In this document: positions 49,661 through 59,612 of the stretch, piece by piece
Position numbering within the stretch: position 1 is the first letter of the stretch
How the letters are laid out: the number at the start of each line of letters is the position of its first letter
From: Nannochloropsis salina CCMP1776
Taxonomy: Eukaryota; Sar; Eustigmatophyceae; Eustigmatales; Monodopsidaceae
Assembly: GCA_004565275.1 (NCBI GenBank)
Contig: SDOX01000010.1
Span: 629,446-693,445, forward strand
Direction of reading: 5' to 3'
Length of the DNA: 64,000 nucleotides
Translations under genes and position numbers: made by a program
The notes under the pieces: generated by a model
What the model saw: the letters and a program-made list of their open reading frames with translations, nothing else
The model's database searches: none
Told to the model about the DNA's origin: nothing

Positions 49661-51412
49661 ATGGCGTCAATAGGGACTACAAGTGGGCCACCATCGCGAG
49701 GCCCTCTGCCAGCCTACCTCCAACCACAACAGCATCAAGAACAACAGCAGCAAAGCACAAGTACAGCAAATCCTGAGATCTTTGTGCGACGATTGTACAA
49801 GCCGCGCCTCTGTGACCAAGTCAACACCACGGCCGGGACTCAGCTTGCGTCGCTCAGCCGCCGCATGAGTGCGGGTAACAGAGGGAGCGGCGCGGGAGAG
49901 GGAGTCAAAACGTCGACATGTACGGTATTGGCAGCTGAGCTGGTCCAATCCGACTATTTGCTTCAGCCCTCACTGACCCTGCCTGAAGAATTTGGTAAAA
50001 TCTACCTGGGCGAGACGTTCTGTGCTTACGTGTCTATAGTCAACACCTTGCCATTCTCCATCCTCCTCTTCGAGGCTCACGCCTCTCTGAAAGCTTCGCG
50101 AGGCAACGAAGTGCAGTTACAGAACACGGTAGCAACCCGGCAGGCTGATCTTGTCGGGGATGCGCCTCCTCCTGTACCTGACCAGTGGGGAGGGTTAGGG
50201 GTGCGTCGGGATCGGCCGCTAGAGCTGCGACCGGGCGAGAACTTGGATGTGGTGGTAGAGCATGTGCTGCAAGAGCTAGACTGGCATTACCTGGCCATCA
50301 ATCTGGAAGTTGCCCCGACGTCGAATACGGGGACGAGAACGGGCGGCGAGGCTCCCAGGGTGATGATGAAGCGTTTCAAATTCAAGGTGTCCAACCCTGT
50401 CGCCCTGACAACCACACAGAGAATCTTGCCCTCGGGCCAGGTGCTCGTGCAGGCACAGATCAAAAACATCACGGAGCGACACACCAATCTTTTCCTGGAG
50501 GACGTGACGTTCCTGGCGGCCGACAGGCTGCATTCGGAGGCGGTGGGGTTGGCGCCAAATGGGCCGTCGGCGTTGGGGGCGATGGAGCAATGGGGCGACC
50601 GAAGCCCGGAGGCAACACTTTCGTCCGAGGAAAGGGAAAGCGATCCACTCGACTGTGTGGCAGCGTTTGACCGACACGTGTACCTGCAGCCGGAAGACGT
50701 GGCGCAGTTCCTCTACCGCCTGTCTTACCTGGCCGAAGACACCAGGGGCCCGCCCGATCAGGACGGGATGCAAGCGTCATTTCCCGTCGCTCGTACCACC
50801 TTTTCTGCAGGGACACCCCTGGGGCAGCTGCGGGTGTCTTGGCGCACTACCTTGGGCGAAAGTGGCACCTTGTTGAGCCCCCTGGTTGAGTGCTCAAGTG
50901 CCGTCGCCTCCACCGCCCCGCCGGTCGAGCTGCGGCTGTCGCGGCCTTTGCGCGCACTTCGGAGAGAAGGTGATTCTGAGACACCATCTGTTGATGTCAA
51001 GCCTACAAAGGATGACCAGGAGGGGGCGGCAGTGCTGGTGCAAGCCCAGGTTTACGCGGCCCACTGTACTTTATACAACAACACCGATAAGGACATATGG
51101 CTCCAGGTGCAATTCCATCTCGACGCCATGCAAGGCGTCTATATCACGGGAAAATCATTCCAGAATGCTGGTCAGGTCCGTTCTCATGGGACTCAGAACC
51201 TGCTTTTCCATTTTCTCCCCCTGATGGCCGGTCTTCATGACGTCAAGGGGATCACCATTCTGGACATGGTCACCGCCCAGGAATATCATCAAGATCGCCT
51301 CTGCCAGGTAATGGTGTTGCGACGCTCTGAGTCCGTAGGACAGGGGTTGGGAAGCGGGAAAGGAACATCACTGCCAGCCCTTCCCCCGGAGGAGCCGTGC
51401 AAAAGTCATTAA
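49661..51412 (+). CDS. TRAPPC13: TRAPP complex subunit 13 (TRAPPC13)
   Basis: 583 residues. Family-typical segments in order: LPEEFGKIYLGETFCAYVSI, the VVEHVLQELDWHYLAINLEV strand, KRFKFKVSNPVALTTTQRIL, VLVQAQIKNITERHTNLFLE, YLQPEDVAQFLYRL, LGQLRVSWRTTLGESGTLLS and a C-terminal GLHDVKGITILD. This is the DUF974/TRAPPC13 pattern of an immunoglobulin-like beta protein that is part of TRAPPIII, a Rab1 exchange factor at Golgi and autophagosome membranes. A Gln/Ser-rich N-terminus of about 90 residues is added. Single exon, ATG at 49661. Confidence 0.88.
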   Translation: MASIGTTSGPPSRGPLPAYLQPQQHQEQQQQSTSTANPEIFVRRLYKPRLCDQVNTTAGTQLASLSRRMSAGNRGSGAGEGVKTSTCTVLAAELVQSDYLLQPSLTLPEEFGKIYLGETFCAYVSIVNTLPFSILLFEAHASLKASRGNEVQLQNTVATRQADLVGDAPPPVPDQWGGLGVRRDRPLELRPGENLDVVVEHVLQELDWHYLAINLEVAPTSNTGTRTGGEAPRVMMKRFKFKVSNPVALTTTQRILPSGQVLVQAQIKNITERHTNLFLEDVTFLAADRLHSEAVGLAPNGPSALGAMEQWGDRSPEATLSSEERESDPLDCVAAFDRHVYLQPEDVAQFLYRLSYLAEDTRGPPDQDGMQASFPVARTTFSAGTPLGQLRVSWRTTLGESGTLLSPLVECSSAVASTAPPVELRLSRPLRALRREGDSETPSVDVKPTKDDQEGAAVLVQAQVYAAHCTLYNNTDKDIWLQVQFHLDAMQGVYITGKSFQNAGQVRSHGTQNLLFHFLPLMAGLHDVKGITILDMVTAQEYHQDRLCQVMVLRRSESVGQGLGSGKGTSLPALPPEEPCKSH

Positions 51413-52684
51413 ACGGGTACGGTCCTATGAAAACGAGTTCAAAGCTAGAACAGGCATTTACTTTACTCTCATTTTCATTTCTTCCATAATCGTTCCGAGT
51501 GGGTACTTATCATGACGTATCGGATACATGATCCACCACGGATCTTCTGCGATTTCACAAAAGCGTGCCTAATCATCTTTATGCCACCCAACAAGCACTC
51601 GCGACATGACGCATGGTCGCAGGAGACCCATGTCGGCAGATTACGGAATTGTACAGAATAGTGGCTGACGTTTGGGCGGTCTGTCACCTTGTCGGGAAAG
51701 CTTCGACCCAGTGCGTCAGCGAATCTGTAAACACCAATAGGTGGTTCATATCATCGTTCCAACAGTGCGACCAGATATGCGATCTTTATCATCACTTCCT
51801 CGCCCTGCCTTTGCTCGGCGAAAAGGTCTGGCATTGGACATCAAGTGCCTCAAGTTCGTCATCGTGACGCATTCGGTAATGCGCCTGCTCAATGACGTGG
51901 GCCCCGATCTGGTGCAGCATGAGAAGCGATGTCATGAGCTGGAGCTTGGTTCCCTCCATCGTCTTGTAGGAGCTTGGCTTCCCTTCGTCGATCCGGTATT
52001 GCGGCTTTTCACGACCAGCACCAGTTGATGGGGCGGCTGGGGCGGTAATTTTGGGACCGACGATGGTGCCGCCGCTACCTGTTCCGGAAGCTCCATTTTC
52101 CTTTCTGTCCAATAAGAATGCCACCTATGTGTGGCGAGCTTTGAGTCCAAGAAGGAGAGACAGAGCGAAAAGCGTGCGGAGCGCATGGGCTTGATGGCCT
52201 TTTTTAATTTATTTGAGATATATTCACTCATTTGAAGCCCTTCGACAGCTTTCCTGGCCAAATTAGACACAGATAAATAGTTCTGAAATCCTGACCCGAA
52301 AAAGAACCGAATCCCACCCACCCACCACTTGCCCATCGCTTGGGCCCGTAAGCCTTCGGATCTTATCGAGCGGGCCCAGAGACGTCATGCATAGGGTACG
52401 GAGAAGTTACTTGTATCGAACCATATCATCGACGATATTAGACGCCATGATGCTGCAGAAACTGCCATCTTGTACGAGGGAGGTAATTGATGCAGTACAA
52501 CGGGAGGAGTGACGGCACCTATATGGCATGTAGGGGCTTGCAGAACGCACAGCTGACCTCTTCACTCCCCGGAACGTACAAGTTGTTCTGTGGTGCCATG
52601 CATCGCGATTGCATGGCTGTCTTGGAGTCGCTTTATTAGATACACATAAATGAAATACCTACATACACATAGCAGAAACTGACT
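51413..52684. other. Intergenic region with a possible small minus-strand gene (1272 bases)
   Basis: The longest gap of the window. Apart from the candidate at 51792-52336 described separately I see no gene, RNA or repeat. Confidence 0.4.
51792..52336 (-). CDS. Candidate small two-exon gene, unknown function
   Basis: Two adjacent frames on the minus strand look coding. The first starts at an ATG at 52336 and reads through VSNLARKAVEGLQMSEYI to about 52110. The second is open from about 52133 to the stop at 51792 and ends with a helical stretch, MTSLLMLHQIGAHVIEQAHY, then RMRHDDELEALDVQC. A splice between them would be needed; an acceptor-like TTGGACAG lies near 52108. I could not fix the junction and recognise no family, so this is a weak call. 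Confidence 0.25.
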
Positions 52685-53131
52685 ATGCTGCTGTGCCGTG
52701 CCCTAGCCTCATTTAAATTGCCTGGTCTCTGCCAAGGGCACTTTCTGAAAGCGACGACTTCAAGCAAGGCGAAAGACGTCAGTCCCAAACCCCCATCGAA
52801 TGCACGTGATGAGCGAGGCGGCACCACAGCAGAGCAGGTCGTGGATCCCAACCAGAATCATCTAGATTACCTGCCAGAGGGCAAGGGGCAGGACCCAGCG
52901 GACCAGGGGCTGTGGCTTAAGCCAGGGGACACGGGATACGTGCCCAGACAGGAACTTCCTCCGCTCGTCGAAGACAAAATAACCGGCGAAAAGGTGCCCA
53001 TGAATTTGCCGTCGGGCACTTTCGGAATTATTATTTATGTTAAATTTGTGTTGATGACACACCTTGTAATGTCAGATCATTTTGATGAGGATGCCACGAA
53101 TGTTTCTTATTTTCCTCCTCCTGTATCCTGA
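52685..53131 (+). CDS. Small protein with possible mitochondrial presequence
   Basis: 148 residues from the ATG at 52685. The first 30 residues are basic with hydrophobic faces (MLLCRALASFKLPGLCQGHF), as in mitochondrial presequences. A hydrophilic middle with Pro and Gly follows, containing GLWLKPGDTGYVPRQELPPL and VEDKITGEKVPMNLPSGTFG. The last 30 residues look less coding-like and AT-rich, so the gene may be spliced after TFG and end differently. I do not recognise the family. Confidence 0.45.
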   Translation: MLLCRALASFKLPGLCQGHFLKATTSSKAKDVSPKPPSNARDERGGTTAEQVVDPNQNHLDYLPEGKGQDPADQGLWLKPGDTGYVPRQELPPLVEDKITGEKVPMNLPSGTFGIIIYVKFVLMTHLVMSDHFDEDATNVSYFPPPVS

Positions 53132-53402
53132 CATCTTCATCAAGCTACTGGACACAGACGTCCTCGTTGACCGGCGATCAGGTTAAAGCGAACTTCACCA
53201 AGCAAAAGCTGCTTGAAATCAAGATAGAGACAATTCAGGGTCATCAAGGGACTAGTCTATTCACATAAAATGAGCAAGAAATACAAGTATTATTCGAGAA
53301 CATCGAATAAGTAGCGTTACGGACCCTCTCACACGTTTTGCCGTTTTCGTTCAAAAAATGTCGTTCATTTGCCTTCTAGTTAAGTCACTTTTTCGTTGTG
53401 GC

Positions 53403-56400
53403 TTACTGTGTTGCTGTCAGAAGGGAGACGGCATCCAAGTTCCGCTCATCATAGAGCTCGTGCGCCTTTGGCGGCAATGACAGTATCCATCCACGCGCCT
53501 TCATTAGGTCGACCAGTTCGCAAGTGGTGGAGGCTTTGCCAAGCGTAGTGGCAGAGCCAACGATCAAAAGCTTTTTCCTGGCTCGCGAGACCGCCACATT
53601 AATCCGCCGTCGATCCTGTAGGAGGTGGCCTACGACTCCTTCCGCGTTGGAGCGGACCATGGAAATAATGATGCAGTCCCGATCCATCCCTTGGAGCTTG
53701 TCCACCGTATTGATTTCCAGATTTTTGACGTGCTGGAGTCGCCTCCGCAAAAGCTTAAGCTGAGAACGCAAGGGGCTGATGACGGCGACGTTCTCTGCCG
53801 GCACCCCACCTAAGACCAAGGCAGTGACTAATTGGGCGACTAACCGGGCCTCTGTGGGGTTCGTCAGGTTCGATGGACACGTCTGGTCGTGCTTCCATCT
53901 CGGCCGCCCCTCGCTCTGCATTCTTTCCTCGAGCCGTCTCGTGGGATCATCCACACAGCCTTCATTTCCCCGCAACTTCACGATGTCGATCGGCGCGTCC
54001 TCTTGCTTCACCAATGCCTTGACCAACCCATCTTCGAGTGGATTCAGGCTAATACCATCCGTGTCCAGAAATAAAACCGACCGATGCGGGGCGAAGGACT
54101 CTTCCAACCATCCAGTCTTGCCGATCTGGACCTCGCAAGCGCCATCCGCCCGCAGAATACGTAGACGATCAAAGCGAGGCAACTCAAGTTTGGCATTCGC
54201 TACGCTGTCATCGCCACACTGAAGCTGATTGGCGTAGGCCAAGGAGTTACAAACAGACATGATATCACCGTTCATGCGATATTGGAATGTCAGACACTGA
54301 ACCGCCTGAGGATGGGCTTGAGAGAGGCGGGAGAACAAACTCTCGCCCATGCCGTCCTCGGCTGCCAGAGGACTGGCTACCAGAGGTGGCAACTGGTTGT
54401 GATCGCCCACCAGCACGAACGAGGTGGCGAGGCGCAAGGGCCCAAGGCAAACAGGCTCGAGGATCTGCCCTGCTTCGTCCACGATGCAGACGTCGAAGCG
54501 CCGCGAGGCAAGGGCGGCGTGTCGGACCCCTAGGCATGTCGTCGCCACCACCTGCGCCGTACCCAACTTGGCGTCGAGCGCGGCCATAGAAGCAAGCCCG
54601 TCGTTTGCCTCCAATAATGAGTCGTGCAACGCGGACTGGACCTGTGCGGCCCGACCCAGTCGTATGAAGGGTACTTGGCATTCGCGCAAATTAAGGAGCA
54701 CCGTGTCGACGCCAGTGTGTGTGTAGGACGTGATGAGCACACTTTTACCGGTCAGCACCAGAGCGCGGATGACGAAGGCAATCGTCCAGGTCTTGCCAGT
54801 CCCCGGCATCCCCAAGAGCAAAGCCATGTCTTGTGCTGTCAAGACTTTCTCAACGGCCCGTTGCTGGTCGGGATTAAGCCGTGAGAACTCCTCTCGGAGC
54901 TGTTTCTCCCCACATCCTCTCACCTCCCTACTCCCTTGCTGTCGCAGTAACGTGACCGCATCGAAGGGGACAGGGCAGGGCTTTTGGGAGAAGGATGGAG
55001 GCTGCAGATGGACGATGAGGCGACGCCGTTTTTCGTCTCCTGCTGTCGGGACTAAGCGTAGTCCTCCTTTTGGTCGAGGCTCCTTGTGTGCATGTACATC
55101 GGTGCCCTTTTTGGCATTTTCTACCGGTCCAGTAAAGAGACTCATGACGTTTGAGCGCATGGTTGTGAAATTCATTAAAGTGTTGTCTTTGTCTATCCTG
55201 AACACCACAACGTCCTTGGACGCCGGCAGCTGTGGCAGTCCCACATCTCTGAAATCGTCCTGGTAGGCTACAACCAACCCTCTGGAAACGTGATGGGCGG
55301 CCTGTCCATTGCCCGCTTGAGACGTGGATGAGGAAGCGAACGAAAAGTCCGGGTACCCCGGGACGGCGATTGCCTTGGAGCAAACGACCTCCACCGCCGT
55401 CTCGCTTATAGCGCTGACATTACCGCTTGTCAAGTTTACGTGCTGAAAAGGCAGCCACTCCGTTAGTCCCGCGCTGTCACCTGCCACGACCAGGCTCTCG
55501 GTACTCACAAGCACGCGATCGCCTACCGCGATTGCCATTTCGTGCAAGGAGCGTGCGACACGGGAGCCCTCACCACCCTTCATCTTGGCACCACCGGCTG
55601 CTGGGTCGGATCGACCTGCATCTTCCCAAGTTCGGCGGGCGAATCGATACAGATAGGCGGGGCCATCCATTTCCTTCAGAGCCTTTGCCTTGTTGCACAC
55701 CATATCGCTGAAACAACGACTCGTCCGTTCCTCTTGGGCCGCCCCCCGACGGTGCCACAATTCTCGTCCGGTCCGAACAGACGCGTTGGCCTCCAGGCCA
55801 ATGAGCCGATCCCATTTGCGGAGGTACACTCGATCATCTTCCTGGAGGTGACCGGTCAAATCATCGAAAAGCTGTCCGATGGCACTACTCTGCGCTGTAC
55901 CATCTTCGAAGGCTTGGTGGTAGACCATGCATTCCGCTACCTGGAAACACTTGGAGCACCCCCCTGGATGGGCCAAGACCGGAGGTAAGGGCCGTCCAGG
56001 ATTTTGCCCGGCTTGCATGCACGCTTGGGCGACGCGGTTTCGCACTATCAGCAATTGGCGGATTTCGGACTCTCGCCCAGCCACGGTGCGTGTTTCTACG
56101 CCGGTTGTTCTCAAGTAGGCAAGCAAACCCGAGTCCCCTGCTCTGGCTCGCGCGTTTTGTCGTGCTGAGGCCATTCTGCTGCGGCCGGCATGGCCGTACC
56201 GATCCTGGAGCAGGAGACCATAGAGCATGACCTGGCCCCGGTGCTCGGTTTCATTTATGGCGGAACCGCTCTTCAGTTCCAAGGGCAACAACTGTTCGCG
56301 TTCTCCGTCATTACGCCGATGCTCTTCCAGCGATTGCTGTTGCCGGACGGATCCTTGAGGCACTGCGCCGAGCGTGGCGTCAATATTCCCTTTGAGCCCG

Positions 56401-58835
56401 TAAGTGGACGACCAGATGCTCTCCTCCACATGCTGGACGCGTTGCACTTGCACCTCTGGGATGCCAGCTCCACCAGCGTGCTGCCGATCTTGAGGCGGAG
56501 AAAGATAAAGCAGACGAGCCCATTCCACCAGAGGGCGAATCAAGTCAAGAAGCTCCTGTCTGGCCTCCGCTTCCGGCACCCGTAGGCCGTAGAGCTGGAC
56601 ACGAAAGCGCTGTATGACGTGATCCGCGACCCGCTCAATCTCCTCGACGATGGAACCGTCGGCGAGGCGGGGCAGCAACCTGTCACGCTCGTTGAGCAGC
56701 AGGAGGGTGGTTTGAATCAGGCTGTGCTTGAGGTTGCCCATCATGGTCACGGGACTGGACCCGGAGGACGAGGACATGAAAAATTGCAGGACCGCCCGCC
56801 GGTCGCATCGCAAGCCGGCGATGACGGAGGAGGGGGAGACCAAGAAGTCAGGGTGTAGGACCAGATGGTTCCGTGTGCGATCTACCACTGTCAAAAGCCC
56901 GTCCTTTCTTCGTCCATGCTGGTCACAGTCCGTCGTACGCGGGTCTGTGCTTATAATATGGACCAAGTTTCCTCGTTGTGGAGGGCATTCCAGGCTCCAG
57001 GGAGGCCCAACGAGGAGATTTACGCGCTGGCCCGAGGCCAAATGCAAAGCGTCCACGACTAGGCTGTCGTCTCCTTGCGGTCCACCTTGCACATCTTCAA
57101 CCCGATAGCGAGAGTAGCCTTTTGCTTCCTCCAACCCCGGATAGGCGTCGTCGGCGGGCGAGGGGGTTGGGAGGGAGATAACACCGTGCTGGGGGGGGGC
57201 TGCTGGGATTTCAAGGGGACGCTCCTGCACGCAGGAGGGTGAAGGAGATGGCTGGTCTAAGATTTGAGTGGCAGTGAACAAAGGTGCCGCTGCTACTGTC
57301 TCCATAGGGGTCTCAGGAGCCGTGGATTTGGCTGCTGCTGCTCCATCTTCCCTCTTGGGGGAGGAAACGGATCGGCAAAGCGCCGATGGCGGAGAAGACG
57401 CAGGCGCTGCTTGTTGTGTGAGCTGCAAGATCTGGGCCCAGTCATTATCGGTCCACAGATTGGAATCATCTGCTTCCTCCCACAGCTTTGCCTTTTCCTG
57501 TCGCTCGACACATTCCCGCTCTGATTCCTTCTTTCCATCCACGGGTGCCGAGTTCGGTCCGCTGTCCTTGTCTGCCCGGATCTCTCCACCACCGTCCTCT
57601 TCCTGGCTCAGCTTTTCCTCAATCTGCTCCAGGATGTCCAAGAATCGGCGCCCGCCCGTCGCCCCATCTCCTTTTATCGGTCCGACACAGTCGCGGGTTG
57701 TCCTATCCTGGGGGACCTCCCATGATCTCGACGCGGGCCCGTCCCGTGATACCTTGTCCCTTGGTCGACGTGGACCAGCCGCGGACGGAGACGACTGCTG
57801 AATGTGGGTTCGACAATTTTTGGAGAAAAGTTCGGGCCTCAGGGATTTAGCCAGCTCATCCACTCCAGAGGACGCCGCTCCCAAGCAGCTGCTGTCAGTG
57901 TTGACATTTCCTGTCCAAAGACCGTCTTTTCCTGCCCCAATATCCAGCCCGCTCAGATTCTCATTCTTCAATTTCGGGGGATCAATCAGTGAGAGCCTCG
58001 AAGGTTGACCTAGCCCTGGTTTTGAGCGCTTCCCGACAGAAAGCGGAAGGCAACGGCCATTCTTTAGACAACCTTCGATATCCTCGGCCACACTATCTTC
58101 ACCCGCCGTCTCAGCTTGTTCCCGTTTATGCACTGAAGGAGACTTTTTGGTGCATTTCGACATGCTTGATTTTTCATTAATACTGTCGCCGGTGGATGTT
58201 TTGCAGGCGTGGCGATTTATTGCGGGCGACTTTCGGAATAAGAGGTTTCGCAGCAATGACGAAGAAAAAGAAGCACGCGGTTGTTGCTGTAGCAGTGGAT
58301 GCTCCTGATCCTTGTGAGAATGCTTCAGGTCGTCACCATTTTTATCGCTCCAATTATTGCTTCCATCAATGGATCGTACAGAGGACTCATCCTCTCTTTG
58401 ATTTGCATGGTGCTGATCCGATTGCTGCTCGAACAGGCGGGTCTGATCTATGTTTTCCTTGCTTGCCAGCATGTCCTGGATAATACTCAATTCTTTATGT
58501 ACTAGTCCAGTAGAATGTCGTTGCATGGGTCGAAATCGTTTCGGAGAGGCCTGCCAGATGACCTCTTGTGTGTTATCCATGGCAGGGGACTCGTCGTCAG
58601 CTACCTCTGAGGCTGCCAATGCGGGGGCTGCTGCTCCGGTTGTCGTGTAGGAAGACTCAGCAAACTGAATTCCGTCCTCTCCATGGCGCCTGCTTAATCT
58701 ATTACTGCCAGAGTCGTTAGCATTCATAAAAAAAGGTGGCGCGGAAGTCCGTCTTGTGCCATTACGGCCAACGTCGTCTTGCGCCCCAGCAGCCCCGGCG
58801 CTGTGCGGCCGCTTTACACCAGTAAGACGTCTCAT
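53403..58835 (-). CDS. DNA2: DNA2 nuclease-helicase
   Basis: 1810 residues in one frame. It processes Okazaki flaps and double-strand break ends. The RecB-type nuclease shows GLKGNIDATLG (metal Asp, about residue 800) and LPLELKSG...HRGQVMLYGL (Glu and Lys, about 845-865). The iron-sulfur Cys are in VIAGLRCDRRAVLQ and GGCSKCFQVAEC, as in yeast and human Dna2. The SF1 helicase has Walker A LLGMPGTGKT (about 1345), CIVDEAGQILEP (about 1450), LVGDHNQLPPLV, TFQYRMNGDIMSVCN (about 1515), TVDKLQGMDRDCIIISMVRS (about 1710) and INVAVSRARKKL (about 1745). The N-terminal 650 residues are long and largely disordered, with a short PIP- or RPA-like region that I cannot identify; Dna2 proteins are often longer here, and an unseen intron is possible. 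Divergent from SMC2. Confidence 0.93.
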   Translation of the reverse strand: MRRLTGVKRPHSAGAAGAQDDVGRNGTRRTSAPPFFMNANDSGSNRLSRRHGEDGIQFAESSYTTTGAAAPALAASEVADDESPAMDNTQEVIWQASPKRFRPMQRHSTGLVHKELSIIQDMLASKENIDQTRLFEQQSDQHHANQREDESSVRSIDGSNNWSDKNGDDLKHSHKDQEHPLLQQQPRASFSSSLLRNLLFRKSPAINRHACKTSTGDSINEKSSMSKCTKKSPSVHKREQAETAGEDSVAEDIEGCLKNGRCLPLSVGKRSKPGLGQPSRLSLIDPPKLKNENLSGLDIGAGKDGLWTGNVNTDSSCLGAASSGVDELAKSLRPELFSKNCRTHIQQSSPSAAGPRRPRDKVSRDGPASRSWEVPQDRTTRDCVGPIKGDGATGGRRFLDILEQIEEKLSQEEDGGGEIRADKDSGPNSAPVDGKKESERECVERQEKAKLWEEADDSNLWTDNDWAQILQLTQQAAPASSPPSALCRSVSSPKREDGAAAAKSTAPETPMETVAAAPLFTATQILDQPSPSPSCVQERPLEIPAAPPQHGVISLPTPSPADDAYPGLEEAKGYSRYRVEDVQGGPQGDDSLVVDALHLASGQRVNLLVGPPWSLECPPQRGNLVHIISTDPRTTDCDQHGRRKDGLLTVVDRTRNHLVLHPDFLVSPSSVIAGLRCDRRAVLQFFMSSSSGSSPVTMMGNLKHSLIQTTLLLLNERDRLLPRLADGSIVEEIERVADHVIQRFRVQLYGLRVPEAEARQELLDLIRPLVEWARLLYLSPPQDRQHAGGAGIPEVQVQRVQHVEESIWSSTYGLKGNIDATLGAVPQGSVRQQQSLEEHRRNDGEREQLLPLELKSGSAINETEHRGQVMLYGLLLQDRYGHAGRSRMASARQNARARAGDSGLLAYLRTTGVETRTVAGRESEIRQLLIVRNRVAQACMQAGQNPGRPLPPVLAHPGGCSKCFQVAECMVYHQAFEDGTAQSSAIGQLFDDLTGHLQEDDRVYLRKWDRLIGLEANASVRTGRELWHRRGAAQEERTSRCFSDMVCNKAKALKEMDGPAYLYRFARRTWEDAGRSDPAAGGAKMKGGEGSRVARSLHEMAIAVGDRVLVSTESLVVAGDSAGLTEWLPFQHVNLTSGNVSAISETAVEVVCSKAIAVPGYPDFSFASSSTSQAGNGQAAHHVSRGLVVAYQDDFRDVGLPQLPASKDVVVFRIDKDNTLMNFTTMRSNVMSLFTGPVENAKKGTDVHAHKEPRPKGGLRLVPTAGDEKRRRLIVHLQPPSFSQKPCPVPFDAVTLLRQQGSREVRGCGEKQLREEFSRLNPDQQRAVEKVLTAQDMALLLGMPGTGKTWTIAFVIRALVLTGKSVLITSYTHTGVDTVLLNLRECQVPFIRLGRAAQVQSALHDSLLEANDGLASMAALDAKLGTAQVVATTCLGVRHAALASRRFDVCIVDEAGQILEPVCLGPLRLATSFVLVGDHNQLPPLVASPLAAEDGMGESLFSRLSQAHPQAVQCLTFQYRMNGDIMSVCNSLAYANQLQCGDDSVANAKLELPRFDRLRILRADGACEVQIGKTGWLEESFAPHRSVLFLDTDGISLNPLEDGLVKALVKQEDAPIDIVKLRGNEGCVDDPTRRLEERMQSEGRPRWKHDQTCPSNLTNPTEARLVAQLVTALVLGGVPAENVAVISPLRSQLKLLRRRLQHVKNLEINTVDKLQGMDRDCIIISMVRSNAEGVVGHLLQDRRRINVAVSRARKKLLIVGSATTLGKASTTCELVDLMKARGWILSLPPKAHELYDERNLDAVSLLTATQ

Positions 58836-59612
58836 AAATACCTGATCTAAACTTAAAAAATGATGGAAAAAGTCAAATCCATAATCTATAGTAACATCAC
58901 ATGGACCATTGCCTCGCCTGGGTGTCCAAATTCCAGAAATTCACGCCGCTTGTCCTCCCTTTCGTCCTGCTGCCCTTCCATTCGCCGACTCCGATGACGC
59001 TCGCGGAAGAATTTTGGGCGATGGCCAGGCCATGGTTGTATGCCACATGCAGGCACAATCATCCCTGCCACGCGGGATTTTTAGCGCGCATGAAATCCGT
59101 GGATGAGATGGACTAAGTAGGGGACGTCCTGATCGGCCTCGAGGTGCCCCGTCTTATAAAATCCATTGTGTCTTCCGGTGTGCTTCCAGGCCAAGTCCGC
59201 GTACCCGTGTTAAGGAGGAATGCGGTGGAAGACGCATTGCGCATTCCTTCTCCCGACAGAAGTGGCTGACCTTTAGCTAGTTCTGCTTCGTATATCGCGG
59301 CATTAACATGTCCTTTTCCATTTTTGCCGTCCATCTTTCAGCATTTGTTCGTCTGCCGCGTTCCGTTGCCGGCGTCATATAAGCGAGCGTATGCTTTGTC
59401 AAGCATTTCGCGTGTGCTTGACATGTGATGCGCTTATCAATACTTCTTCAAATCTACACATTCACATACACGTAGTTTAGAAGTTCACCGGACTCCTCTT
59501 TTTGCCGTTTCTGGGGCGAGGCTTCCTGGGCAGCGTTTTCTCGCTTCCCTTCCCGCTCGTTCTTTTGCATTGGTCAGAAGACACCAACTTGGCCCGTCAT
59601 TGATTCGGAAGC
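58836..59612. other. Divergent intergenic region of DNA2 and SMC2 (777 bases)
   Basis: Upstream of DNA2 (leftward) and SMC2 (rightward). It contains a candidate short gene on the minus strand, annotated separately. Pyrimidine-rich stretches precede the SMC2 start at 59613. Confidence 0.4.
58886..59334 (-). CDS. Candidate small minus-strand gene, structure unresolved
   Basis: An ATG at 59332-59334 opens a frame of 73 codons (MDGKNGKGHVNAAIYEAELA). In the overlapping frame, bases about 59080-59200 also read like protein (HNGFYKTGHLEADQDVPYLV). A further open stretch at 58886-59071 contains KFFRERHRSRRMEGQQDERE and ends at a stop at 58886. The pieces suggest a short spliced gene, but no join could be established and no family was recognised. 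All could be chance. Confidence 0.22.

Noticed and set aside
54265-54681. Short frames on both strands inside DNA2
   Set aside because: Overlap the helicase core of DNA2, which has all its motifs.
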